Shown: in pieces, positions 6,609 to 13,278 of the stretch | How the letters are laid out: every line of letters begins with the position of its first letter | Numbering within the stretch: position 1 is the stretch's first letter | Assembly (NCBI GenBank): GCA_947629125.1 | Contig: CANRCO010000020.1 | Span: forward strand, 1-14,565 | Reading direction: 5' to 3' | DNA length: 14,565 bases | Origin: an uncultured Bacilli bacterium | GTDB taxonomy: Bacteria > Bacillota_I > Bacilli_A > RF39 > UBA660 | The notes under the pieces: model-generated | The model's database searches: none | Told to the model about the DNA's origin: nothing | Seen by the model: the letters and a program-made list of their open reading frames with translations, nothing else | Position numbers and translations under genes: made by a program

Positions 6609-6770
6609 ATGGCTACTAAAGTAACTACTAAAAAACCATTAAGAGTAAATAAAAAAAGTCATGCTAATAACAAAACTATTAGTAGACAAAAACCAAACTT
6701 ACAAAAAAAGAAAATTAATGGAGTATCAGTAATCACTAGTGCACGTGAAGCAAGAACATTAAATAAGTAA
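6609..6770 (+). CDS. rpmB: 50S ribosomal protein L28 (cysteine-free, short)
   Basis: This 53-residue protein has an L28 (bL28) C-terminal two-thirds: KSHANNKT, QKPNLQKKKING and SAREARTLNK match the family pattern SHANN.T...PNLQK..(V)NG...SAR..RTL.K. The N-terminus (ATKVTTKKPLRVN) replaces the usual KC..TGK.P..GN block and has no cysteines, so it is the zinc-free type and more divergent than most. Start: ATG 6609, with AGGTGG 7 bases upstream. An in-frame ATG at 6588 would place that ribosome site inside the gene. It is a single-gene unit with its own promoter and terminator. Confidence 0.88.
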   Translation: MATKVTTKKPLRVNKKSHANNKTISRQKPNLQKKKINGVSVITSAREARTLNK

Positions 6771-6798
6771 AACGGAAAAAATTTAATTTCCGTTTTTT
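6769..6798. terminator. bidirectional terminator between rpmB and the ruvAB operon
   Basis: AAAACGGAAA pairs with TTTCCGTTTT (10 bp, 8-base loop). A T run follows on the plus strand for rpmB. On the minus strand the same stem ends in TTTT, serving the converging gene whose stop lies inside it. Confidence 0.8.
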
Positions 6799-7346
6799 AT
6801 TTTGCTTTTTCTTTTAATTGTTTCAAAACCAGGTTCATGATTATTTGGTAAACCATTATGAATTTGACTAATTTCCTTTATAATATTTAATTGATAATTC
6901 GGTATAACTGTTTTGGTTTTATTACAAAGTTTTTGTAATTCATAGTATTTTAACCATAAAGAAAGCCAATGTTTACTAACAATTAATTTATGATAAATCA
7001 TATCTAAATCATTTTGCGTTAAAGATTCATTAAAATTTAACTCTTTTAAAAATTTACTTAAATTAACATATTTTTCAATATAAAAATAATGTCCAACTTG
7101 TTGTCTATTTATATTTTTCTTTATTGGATAGTTTTTTCCAGTTGTATAAATTAAATCATTAGCTAGGGAATTTTCAACATTAAAAATAATAGCTCGATTA
7201 TCGCCGTCATTATAACTAACGAAAGCATAGTCTCCATATTTTTCTATTATATCAGGGTCGGTACTTATACTTAAACTTAAAGTTGTAAATTCATGGGCTA
7301 AAATTCCTAAGTAAACTTTATTACGATTAACAACATATTCTTCCAT
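6783..7346 (-). CDS. unrecognised protein encoded downstream of ruvB
   Basis: I do not recognise this 187-residue protein. Visible features: no signal peptide or membrane segment; an N-terminal part rich in short beta-like stretches (YLGILAHEFTTLSLSI, YAFVSYND, RAIIFNV); a helical middle (NLSKFLKELNF, DLDMIYHKLIVSKHWLSLWL); and a very basic C-terminus (TIKRKSKIKNGN). Start: ATG 7346, with AAGGA 8 bases upstream; a TTG just before it is less likely. It begins 14 bases after the ruvB stop, so it belongs to the ruvA-ruvB transcript and ends in the terminator shared with rpmB. Codon and base composition look like the neighbours. A link to recombination is only suggested by position. Confidence 0.75.
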   Translation of the reverse strand: MEEYVVNRNKVYLGILAHEFTTLSLSISTDPDIIEKYGDYAFVSYNDGDNRAIIFNVENSLANDLIYTTGKNYPIKKNINRQQVGHYFYIEKYVNLSKFLKELNFNESLTQNDLDMIYHKLIVSKHWLSLWLKYYELQKLCNKTKTVIPNYQLNIIKEISQIHNGLPNNHEPGFETIKRKSKIKNGN

Positions 7347-7360
7347 CAAAATTTTCCTTT

Positions 7361-8374
7361 CTAATTAAATAAACTAGTATTATAATCTATTTTTAAATGG
7401 TCATAGGCTTTTTTGGTTGCTACTCGACCACTTCTAGTTCTTTTAACAAAGCCTTCTTGTAATAAATAAGGTTCAACAACATCTTCAATAGTGGTAATTT
7501 CTTCGCCAATACTAGTAGCAATTGTTTCTACTCCAACTGGACCACCATTAAATTTAGTAATTAAACTTGTTAAATATTCTATATCAATACCATCTAAACC
7601 TAATTTATCAATATGTAATCTATTTAAAGATTTTTTGGCTATATCTAAAGTGATTATGCCATCTCCTTCTACTAAAGCAAAATCTCTTACTCGTTTACAT
7701 AAGCGATTAGCAACCCGTGGTGTTTTACGGCTTCGTTTAGCTAATTCTTTAGCTGCATCATCTTCGATATCAATACCCAAAACATGACTAGTTCGTCTTA
7801 TAATGTCACTTAGTTCTTCTTCGGTATAATATTCTAATTTATTAATTATTCCAAAACGGTCTCTTAAAGGGCTAGATAAATCTCCAGCTCGCGTAGTTGC
7901 TCCGACTAAAGTAAATGGTGGTAAATCTATTTTAATATTTCGACTTTTACCTTCATTTCCTCCCCCAATAACTAAATCCATTTCAAAATCTTCCATAGCG
8001 GGATATAAAATTTCTTCAATATATGATGGCATTCGATGAATTTCATCAATAAAAAGAATATCACCAGGTTCTAATGTCGATAAAATAGCTGCTAAATCAC
8101 CGCTTTTTTCGATTGAAGGTCCACTAGCAGTTTTAATATTAGAACCCATTTCATTAGCAATAATATGAGCTAAAGTGGTTTTCCCAAGCCCAGGAGGACC
8201 GTATAGTAAAACATGGTCTAAAACTTCACCTCGCATTTTAGCAGCTTGCATAAAAACTCGCAAATTTTCTTTTATTTCAGTTTGACCAACATATTCATCT
8301 AAAAATTCTGGGCGAATATTTATTTCATTGAAATCAGTATTTATTTTTTCTTGTGTGACAATTCTTTCTTCCAT
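7361..8374 (-). CDS. ruvB: Holliday junction branch migration helicase RuvB
   Basis: This 337-residue AAA+ motor drives branch migration of Holliday junctions with RuvA in recombinational repair. Walker A is GPPGLGKT (59-66) and Walker B is LFIDEIH (107-113). GATTRAGDLSSPLRDRFG (158-175) contains sensor 1 and the arginine finger. NRLCKRVRDFA lies in the lid, and a C-terminal winged helix (about 262-337) has GGPVGVETIATSIGE and RSGRVATKKAY. Length is normal. ATG 8374 has AAAGGA upstream. It follows ruvA by 11 bases in one operon. Confidence 0.98.
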   Translation of the reverse strand: MEERIVTQEKINTDFNEINIRPEFLDEYVGQTEIKENLRVFMQAAKMRGEVLDHVLLYGPPGLGKTTLAHIIANEMGSNIKTASGPSIEKSGDLAAILSTLEPGDILFIDEIHRMPSYIEEILYPAMEDFEMDLVIGGGNEGKSRNIKIDLPPFTLVGATTRAGDLSSPLRDRFGIINKLEYYTEEELSDIIRRTSHVLGIDIEDDAAKELAKRSRKTPRVANRLCKRVRDFALVEGDGIITLDIAKKSLNRLHIDKLGLDGIDIEYLTSLITKFNGGPVGVETIATSIGEEITTIEDVVEPYLLQEGFVKRTRSGRVATKKAYDHLKIDYNTSLFN

Positions 8375-8385
8375 AAAAATCCTTT

Positions 8386-8940
8386 CTATTTAAGCATTAA
8401 TCTTAAAGCCATTTTAATTTGTTCTTCAACTGATATATCTTTAGTAATTTGTGGCAATATCTTTTTAATTTCACCCATTTTATAACCTAAACCAGTTAAA
8501 ACTCCAACTAATTCATCTTGATTATCTTGACTAACAGTTATATTAGTAGAATCAAGTTTACCTTTTAAATCCAAAATAATTTGTTTAGCTAACTTCTCTC
8601 CTACTTTAGGAAATTTCTTTAAATATAAAATATTTTCTCTTTCAATTGCATCAACAATACCATTTATAGAACCAGTCGCCATAATAGCTAAAGCAATTTT
8701 TGGTCCTAATCCTTTAACTCCTATAAGTTTTAAAAACAAATTTTTTTCATCTAATGATTTAAAACCATATAAGGTGTATTCTTCTTCTTTAACATTGTTA
8801 TATAAATAAACTTTATAATCTTTATCAAGTTCATAAGAAAAAGGATTAGATACATTAATTTCATAACCAATATTATTATTCTCGATTACAATAATATTTC
8901 CTTCTTGAAAAGTTATTTTTCCTATAATGTAATTATACAT
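8386..8940 (-). CDS. ruvA: Holliday junction-binding protein RuvA
   Basis: This 184-residue RuvA tetramer subunit clamps the junction and loads RuvB. Domain I is an OB-fold (1-62, YIIGKITFQEGNIIVIE, LYGFKSLDEKNLFL). Domain II has two helix-hairpin-helix motifs, GVKGLGPKIAL (74-84) and FPKVGEKLAKQIILDL (110-125). Domain III is the RuvB-binding three-helix bundle (about 140-184, ELVGVLTGLGY). ATG 8940 has GGTGA upstream. A weak promoter with TATGAT at 8961-8966 and no good -35 may lie in the 61-base gap after the sigma-factor terminator. Confidence 0.97.
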   Translation of the reverse strand: MYNYIIGKITFQEGNIIVIENNNIGYEINVSNPFSYELDKDYKVYLYNNVKEEEYTLYGFKSLDEKNLFLKLIGVKGLGPKIALAIMATGSINGIVDAIERENILYLKKFPKVGEKLAKQIILDLKGKLDSTNITVSQDNQDELVGVLTGLGYKMGEIKKILPQITKDISVEEQIKMALRLMLK

Positions 8941-8985
8941 ATTATCACCAATTTAATTTTATCATACATTTGTTTTTGATTAAAG

Positions 8986-9013
8986 AAAAAAAGATAGAAA
9001 TCTATCTTTTTTT
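8986..9013 (-). terminator. terminator of the sigma-factor gene
   Basis: A run of seven As plus GATAG pairs with CTATC plus seven Ts (12 bp, 4-base loop AAAT on the plus strand). On the minus strand the 3' arm is itself the T run. The sigma-factor stop codon lies inside the stem, and the element precedes ruvA. Confidence 0.75.
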
Positions 9014-11164
9014 GACTTTTGTTAAAGGATATAATTCATCAATTAACACATTAATAAACTCTGTAATTGAACTTAAAAATATTTCATTAATTTTTGTAGT
9101 ATCTATCTTTAAATAATCAGCAATATCTTGATTAGAAAACTCATCATAAATTGTTAAATAACCTAATTTTTTAGCAACTATAAAACATTTATTAAAATTA
9201 ATTTTATTAGTCATTGCAACAAAAGTATTATTATCAAATAAATTATGAGAATTAGAATAGTCTGCTTCAGTTAAACCCTTACTTTCAAAGATTGAGACAA
9301 TTGTTTTTTTAATATTACTTGGAATTATTTTTTCTCTTTTATCCAAATCTTCTAAAACAGCTATTCTATCAGCATTTTCTGCTAATATAATATCTATTTT
9401 ATGTAATAAAATTTTCTTAAAATATTCAATATCTTCCTCACTAAGTTTAATAAATCCCTTTTCACTTATATGCAAAATTAATTTCATATCTTTTTTTGAT
9501 AATCTATTTTTAATTGCTTCTTGTTCATATGAATTAAATTGATTAAAATAATTTAAGTATTTTTTTTCAGCAATAGAACGATTTTTTTCATCTAATCGTT
9601 GTTTAAGTTCTATTATTTTAGCAAAATTAGCAATTGGTTTTAAGGAACCTGAATTATATTTTTTGAAAAAGTTTTTTAATATAATATTTCTATTTTGAAC
9701 ACTTATATTTATATCAATACCTTTTACTGAGTCATTAGTAATGGAATATAGCTTTTTTAATAGAAAATTCTCAAAATAAGATATCTCCTTATCAGTTAAA
9801 TCTTCGACACCATAATATTTGATGTAATAAAACATTAATAATTCTTCAATATTTAATTTTTGATATATTTCTAGTAATAATTCCTTAGAAAGATTATCAA
9901 AGATAGGTTTATAATTTATATTGCGATTGATTTTCTTTTCTTTATATTTCTTTTTTTCACTATTAATAATATAATAAGAATCATTATCGGCAACTTTGAT
10001 ACGATTTTTTAGTTTTTTTAAAGCCTTAGCTTCAATTTGTCTAATTCGTTCTCTGGTTACATTAAATATTTCTCCAACTTCTTGTAATGTATATACTTTA
10101 CCATCTATAAAACCAAGGCGATATTCAATAACCTTTCTTTCATTTTTAGTTAAAATATTTAAAAAATCTCTTATATGATTGCCATATAATTTAGTTACAA
10201 CAGTTTCCTCAGGATTTAAAATATTTTCATCAGCAACAAAATCACCTAATTCGCTTTCCTCATCTTCTTCAGAAACGCTTTGATTTAAAGATACTGGTGC
10301 TAAAGAATAATAATTTATATCTTCTAATTTTTCAAGAGAAATATTTAAATATTTTGCTAATTCTTCTTCTGTTGGAGTACGATTTAAAATAGAAGTTAAT
10401 TCTTTACGTGTATTATTAACTTTTTTAATTTGTTCAAACATATGAACTGGAACGCGTACAACTCGTGATTTATCGGAAATACTTCTAGTTATAGCTTGTC
10501 TAATCCACCAAGTTGCATAAGTTGAAAATTTATAACCTAAAGAAGGGTCAAATTTGTCAACTGCTTTCATTAAGCCAATATTACCTTCTTCAATTAAATC
10601 TAAAAAAGGTACACCAGAATTAGTATATTTTTTAGCAATTTGAACTACTAATCGTAAATTTGCATTAATGAATTGTTCTCTAGCCGATTTATCTCCTTCT
10701 TTGACTAAATTAGCTAAATGAATTTCTTCTTCTGCTGTTAAAAGTTTATATCTACCAATTTCATATAAATACATTACAACGTCATTTTCCAAATATACAT
10801 CTTCTAATTTTTCATCAAATTCAAAATTTTCATCAATTATTTCATCTTTTTGATTGGAATTAACTAAATCTAAATATGTTTCAATAATATTTAAAGTATT
10901 TTCATCCTTAGTTTTATTTTCGTAATATTTTATATCTAAGGAATTGTTTTCAATAATATTTTGCAATGTTTTTTCAATATTACGATTATTAGATATTAAA
11001 TCAGTAATATCAAACTTATCAATATCTAAATTAACCTTAGTTATAGTTGACCCAATTTTATCAATAATTTCCCAACAAGCATTTGCATCTTTTGGGCATT
11101 TTTTAATAGTCGAACTAATTTTATCTAATACTTCTATTTTGGTGATTTTTTCATTATTTTCCAT
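9002..11164 (-). CDS. rpoD: primary-type RNA polymerase sigma factor with long C-terminal tail
   Basis: This 720-residue sigma-70 protein has a core of typical housekeeping form. Region 1.2 is at about 127-160 (DVVMYLYEIGRYKLLTAEEE), region 2 at 160-236 with LIEEGNIGLMKAVDKFDPS and YATWWIRQAITRSI, and region 3 starts at VRVPVHMFEQ. Region 4.2 is YTLQEVGEIFNVTRERIRQI (358-377). His241 and Glu244 match the residues that contact extended -10 promoters. The first 125 residues are poorly conserved. Primary sigma factors normally end about 20-30 residues after region 4.2. Here about 330 more follow (391-720), lysine-, asparagine- and isoleucine-rich, with a 51-residue segment repeated at 422-472 and 540-590. 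No dnaG is adjacent, as it often is in Bacillota. ATG 11164 has GGGGGA 8 bases upstream. Whether it is the only primary sigma factor cannot be seen here. Confidence 0.93.
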   Translation of the reverse strand: MENNEKITKIEVLDKISSTIKKCPKDANACWEIIDKIGSTITKVNLDIDKFDITDLISNNRNIEKTLQNIIENNSLDIKYYENKTKDENTLNIIETYLDLVNSNQKDEIIDENFEFDEKLEDVYLENDVVMYLYEIGRYKLLTAEEEIHLANLVKEGDKSAREQFINANLRLVVQIAKKYTNSGVPFLDLIEEGNIGLMKAVDKFDPSLGYKFSTYATWWIRQAITRSISDKSRVVRVPVHMFEQIKKVNNTRKELTSILNRTPTEEELAKYLNISLEKLEDINYYSLAPVSLNQSVSEEDEESELGDFVADENILNPEETVVTKLYGNHIRDFLNILTKNERKVIEYRLGFIDGKVYTLQEVGEIFNVTRERIRQIEAKALKKLKNRIKVADNDSYYIINSEKKKYKEKKINRNINYKPIFDNLSKELLLEIYQKLNIEELLMFYYIKYYGVEDLTDKEISYFENFLLKKLYSITNDSVKGIDINISVQNRNIILKNFFKKYNSGSLKPIANFAKIIELKQRLDEKNRSIAEKKYLNYFNQFNSYEQEAIKNRLSKKDMKLILHISEKGFIKLSEEDIEYFKKILLHKIDIILAENADRIAVLEDLDKREKIIPSNIKKTIVSIFESKGLTEADYSNSHNLFDNNTFVAMTNKINFNKCFIVAKKLGYLTIYDEFSNQDIADYLKIDTTKINEIFLSSITEFINVLIDELYPLTKVKKR

Positions 11165-11197
11165 AAAAATAATCCCCCTTTTTTATTAAGTTTACTT

Positions 11198-11226
11198 ACT
11201 ATAACACTTTAGAAGAAAAAATGCAA
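11198..11226 (-). promoter_or_regulatory. promoter of the sigma-factor gene
   Basis: On the minus strand TTGCAT (11221-11226) is followed by 17 bases and TATAGT (11198-11203), with a TGT extension (TGTTATAGT). It lies back to back with the DUF192 promoter. Confidence 0.65.
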
Positions 11227-11240
11227 TAAAAAATTTATTT

Positions 11241-11269
11241 TTGACATAAACTAAATTTCAAGATAATAT
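11241..11269 (+). promoter_or_regulatory. promoter of the DUF192 gene
   Basis: A perfect TTGACA (11241-11246) is followed by 17 bases and TAATAT (11264-11269). GATAAT at 15-base spacing is an alternative -10. The -35 boxes of the two divergent promoters are 14 bases apart. Confidence 0.6.
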
Positions 11270-11288
11270 ATTTTAAAAGGTGATAAAA

Positions 11289-11624
11289 TTGTATATAAAA
11301 ATTGGCAAAACTAAATATGATATCGTCATAGCTAAAAAATTTAGAACGCGTTTATGGGGATTAATTGGCAAAAAAGATATCGATTATGGCATGCTTTTTC
11401 CTAATTGTAATTCAATACATACCTTTATGATGAAAGAAAATATTGATGTTGTAGGTTTAGATTTAAATAATGAAGTAATTTATAAATATGAAAATTTAGG
11501 AAAAAATCAAGTTATTAAAGTAAATAATCCCCAAAATAAAACTAGCATCTTAGAATTACCCCAAAATGCTAGTAAAAAATTAAAAATTGGTCAAATACTT
11601 ATATTTGAAGAAGATAACTCCTAA
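11289..11624 (+). CDS. DUF192-family protein
   Basis: This 111-residue protein is of the DUF192 family (PF02643), a small beta-barrel of unproven function that is often secreted in other bacteria. The core is seen: FRTRLWGLIGKKDIDYGMLF, then SIHTFMMKENIDVVGLDLNN with the family M..(N)IDV..LD block, and a C-terminal ILELP. There is no signal peptide, so this member is probably cytoplasmic. The ribosome site AAAGGTGA best fits a TTG start at 11289 (5-base spacing). An in-frame GTG at 11280 lies inside that site and is less likely. It is a single-gene unit with its own promoter and terminator. Confidence 0.82.
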   Translation: MYIKIGKTKYDIVIAKKFRTRLWGLIGKKDIDYGMLFPNCNSIHTFMMKENIDVVGLDLNNEVIYKYENLGKNQVIKVNNPQNKTSILELPQNASKKLKIGQILIFEEDNS

Positions 11625-11635
11625 GGAGTTTTTTT
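11616..11635 (+). terminator. terminator of the DUF192 gene
   Basis: AACTCC, loop TAA and GGAGTT are followed by a run of Ts. The stop codon forms the loop. The converging obgE ends at 11634, but on that strand the hairpin has no good T run. Confidence 0.75.
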
Positions 11636-12908
11636 ATTCTTTAAATTCAAAAATATAATCTAATATTTGAACTTCATCGCCTCGTTTGGCTCCTAAACGT
11701 TCTAGTTCTTCATCAACACCCATACCTTTTAATTTTCGCCCAAAACGAACTACAGCTTCATCCTCTGTAAATTTAGTCATTCTAAATAATTGTTCAATTT
11801 CTTTACCTTCAATAACCCAAATACCATCTTCTTTGGTTATTTTAAAAGGTAATTCATTTTCAAATTTATAAGTAATATGTGATTCAAATTCATCTTCTTG
11901 ATATAATGGTGATTTTAAAGTCTCATCTAAAATATCAGCTAAATTAATTAATAAATTTTCAATTCCCGTCATTTCATAGGTACTAATTGGGTATATTTTT
12001 AAAGCAGGATATTTTTTTTGAAATGCATCCAAATTATTTTGAGCATTAGGTAAATCCATTTTATTAGCTACAATAACTTCTTTTTTCTTGGCTAATTTAA
12101 CACTATAGTTAACCATTTCTTTTCTAATTATTTCGTAATCGTCAATAGGATTTCGTTCTTCGCTAGCACCCATATCAATTACATGAGCAATTATTTTAGT
12201 ACGCATAGCATGACGCAAAAATTTATGACCTAATCCTTGGCCAGCACTAGCTCCTTCAATTAAACCTGGTAAATCAGCCATAACAAAAGAACGTTTATCT
12301 TTTAATTTAACTACCCCTAAATTAGGATTTAAAGTTGTAAAATGATAGCTAGCTATTTTAGGTTTAGAAGCACTAATAACACTTAAAAGAGAACTTTTAC
12401 CAACACTTGGTAAGCCAACTAAACCAACATCAGCTAAAACTTTTAATTCGCATTTTAAGATTTTTTCTTCACCAGGTTCACCATATTCACTAAATTTAGG
12501 AGCAGATTCTGTTTTGGTAACAAAAGCTTTATTACCACGACCACCACGTCCACCATGAGCAACAATAAATTCTTCATTATCATTAATTAAATCGACAATA
12601 ACTTTCCCAGTTGCTTCATTATAAATGGTTGTTCCTTGAGGTACTTTAATAACTATATCATCCGCATTTGCCCCATTACGCGAAGAGCCTTTACCGTTAA
12701 CACCTTTACTACCTTTAATTGTTTTTTGATATTTTAAGTCAACTAAAGTTTTTAAACCCTTATCAACTTTAAAAATAATATCGGCTCCTTTGCCACCATT
12801 ACCTCCATCTGGTCCACCTAAAGGCATACATTTTTCTCGATGAAAAGAAGTACAACCATCTCCACCTTTGCCAGCGATAACTTTAATAACTATTTCATCA
12901 ACAAACAT
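11634..12908 (-). CDS. obgE: GTPase Obg (ObgE/CgtA)
   Basis: This 424-residue essential GTPase acts in late 50S ribosome assembly and stress signalling. The N-terminal glycine-rich Obg fold (1-158) has GGDGCTSFHREK, GGPDGGNGGKGADI and AHGGRGGRGNKAF. The G domain has P-loop GLPSVGKSS (165-173), switch region FTTLNPNLG, G3 DLPGLIEGAS (212-221) and G4 NKMDLP (282-287). The C-terminal OCT domain spans about 345-424. Length is normal for Bacilli. Start: ATG 12908, with AGGAG 9 bases upstream; an in-frame TTG at 12917 overlaps that site. It stands alone here rather than beside rpmA. Confidence 0.97.
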   Translation of the reverse strand: MFVDEIVIKVIAGKGGDGCTSFHREKCMPLGGPDGGNGGKGADIIFKVDKGLKTLVDLKYQKTIKGSKGVNGKGSSRNGANADDIVIKVPQGTTIYNEATGKVIVDLINDNEEFIVAHGGRGGRGNKAFVTKTESAPKFSEYGEPGEEKILKCELKVLADVGLVGLPSVGKSSLLSVISASKPKIASYHFTTLNPNLGVVKLKDKRSFVMADLPGLIEGASAGQGLGHKFLRHAMRTKIIAHVIDMGASEERNPIDDYEIIRKEMVNYSVKLAKKKEVIVANKMDLPNAQNNLDAFQKKYPALKIYPISTYEMTGIENLLINLADILDETLKSPLYQEDEFESHITYKFENELPFKITKEDGIWVIEGKEIEQLFRMTKFTEDEAVVRFGRKLKGMGVDEELERLGAKRGDEVQILDYIFEFKE

Positions 12909-12938
12909 ATTAACCAACTCCTACTTAACCATAGCTAA

Positions 12939-12947
12939 AGTATAACA
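12939..12947 (-). promoter_or_regulatory. extended -10 promoter of obgE
   Basis: The minus strand reads TGTTATACT. TTGTTG 18 bases upstream is a possible -35 and falls right after the RNA terminator at 12967-13000. This makes obgE independent of the upstream RNA. Confidence 0.6.
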
Positions 12948-12966
12948 TAAAAAACTTAAATCCAAC

Positions 12967-13000
12967 AAAAAAATCAACAACCCTGATAAAATTGTTGATT
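12967..13000 (-). terminator. intrinsic terminator of the candidate RNA
   Basis: On the minus strand AATCAACAA, an 11-base loop and TTGTTGATT (9 bp) are followed by a T run. The loop TTTTATCAGGG contains TTATCAG, complementary to a loop further upstream in the same RNA. Confidence 0.85.
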
Positions 13001-13116
13001 CTAGTTTAAAGAAAATTATCAAAGAACAAAGGTAAATAAATAAACATTTACCAAAGTCCTAAAACTAATTATTATCAGTAATTAGGACAATTCCTTATCT
13101 TTAGAGTAACTTTCTC
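12967..13116 (-). ncRNA. candidate structured small RNA, about 150 nt, family unknown
   Basis: This lies in the gap between fmt and obgE. It has an extended -10 just upstream and an intrinsic terminator at its end. The predicted 5' end falls at the start of a closing stem: AGAAAGUUA (13107-13115) pairs with UAAUUUUCU (13010-13018), then UAAAGA (13098-13103) with UCUUUG (13020-13025). Inside are two arms. P2 is CUAAUUA/UAAUUAG (13079-13085 with 13065-13071) plus a lower GUC/GAC pairing. P3 is GGUAAAU/AUUUACC (13046-13052 with 13031-13037). P2's 7-nt loop CUGAUAA is the exact complement of UUAUCAG in the terminator loop. I see no signatures of 6S, SRP, tmRNA, RNase P, T-box or common riboswitches. 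obgE has its own promoter, so this looks standalone rather than a leader. It could instead be a structured 3' UTR of fmt. Confidence 0.6.
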
Positions 13117-13122
13117 CATATA

Positions 13123-13131
13123 ATTGTAGCA
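13123..13131 (-). promoter_or_regulatory. extended -10 promoter of the candidate RNA
   Basis: The minus strand reads TGCTACAAT. The predicted start is about 13116, exactly at the closing stem of the RNA. No good -35 is present; that position holds the inverted repeat at 13137-13160. Confidence 0.55.
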
Positions 13132-13136
13132 CTTAG

Positions 13137-13160
13137 GGTAGATGAGATTTGATTTCTACC
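13137..13160. repeat. inverted repeat over the -35 zone of the RNA promoter
   Basis: GGTAGA (13137-13142) is matched by TCTACC (13155-13160) across 12 bases. Its place 6 bases upstream of the extended -10 suits an operator. It could also be a hairpin if transcription starts further upstream at 13241. Confidence 0.4.
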
Positions 13161-13247
13161 AAATTAATAATAATCAAAATTAACAACAAATCATTACCAA
13201 AAGATAAAAACATGCAATTAACAAAATTATTATTACTAAGTAACTTA

Positions 13248-13276
13248 ATTTTATTATATAAATATTTAATTGTCAA
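13248..13276 (-). promoter_or_regulatory. second, distal promoter upstream of the RNA
   Basis: On the minus strand a perfect TTGACA (13271-13276) is followed by 17 bases and TAAAAT (13248-13253). It is the best consensus match in the window. It starts only 3 bases after the fmt stop and would make a transcript of about 275 nt ending at the terminator at 12967. Confidence 0.6.
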
Positions 13277-13278
13277 TA

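Noticed and set aside
7491..11871. Open plus-strand frames at 7491-7787, 9996-10178, 10944-11189 and 11686-11871.
   Set aside because: They lie opposite ruvB, the sigma factor and obgE, have no ribosome sites or recognisable domains, and read as antisense of conserved proteins.
13133..13213. A 26-codon minus-strand reading frame with a hydrophobic core (LLLILIII), looking like a small type I toxin next to a structured RNA.
   Set aside because: There is no ribosome site before its ATG, hydrophobic codons are expected by chance in such AT-rich DNA, and the frame overlaps the promoter zone of the candidate RNA.
12967..13278. Known RNA classes (6S, SRP, tmRNA, RNase P, T-box, SAM, purine and similar riboswitches) as identity of the fmt-obgE RNA.
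   Set aside because: None of the hallmark sequences I know for these families is present, and obgE has its own promoter after the terminator, unlike a riboswitch leader.
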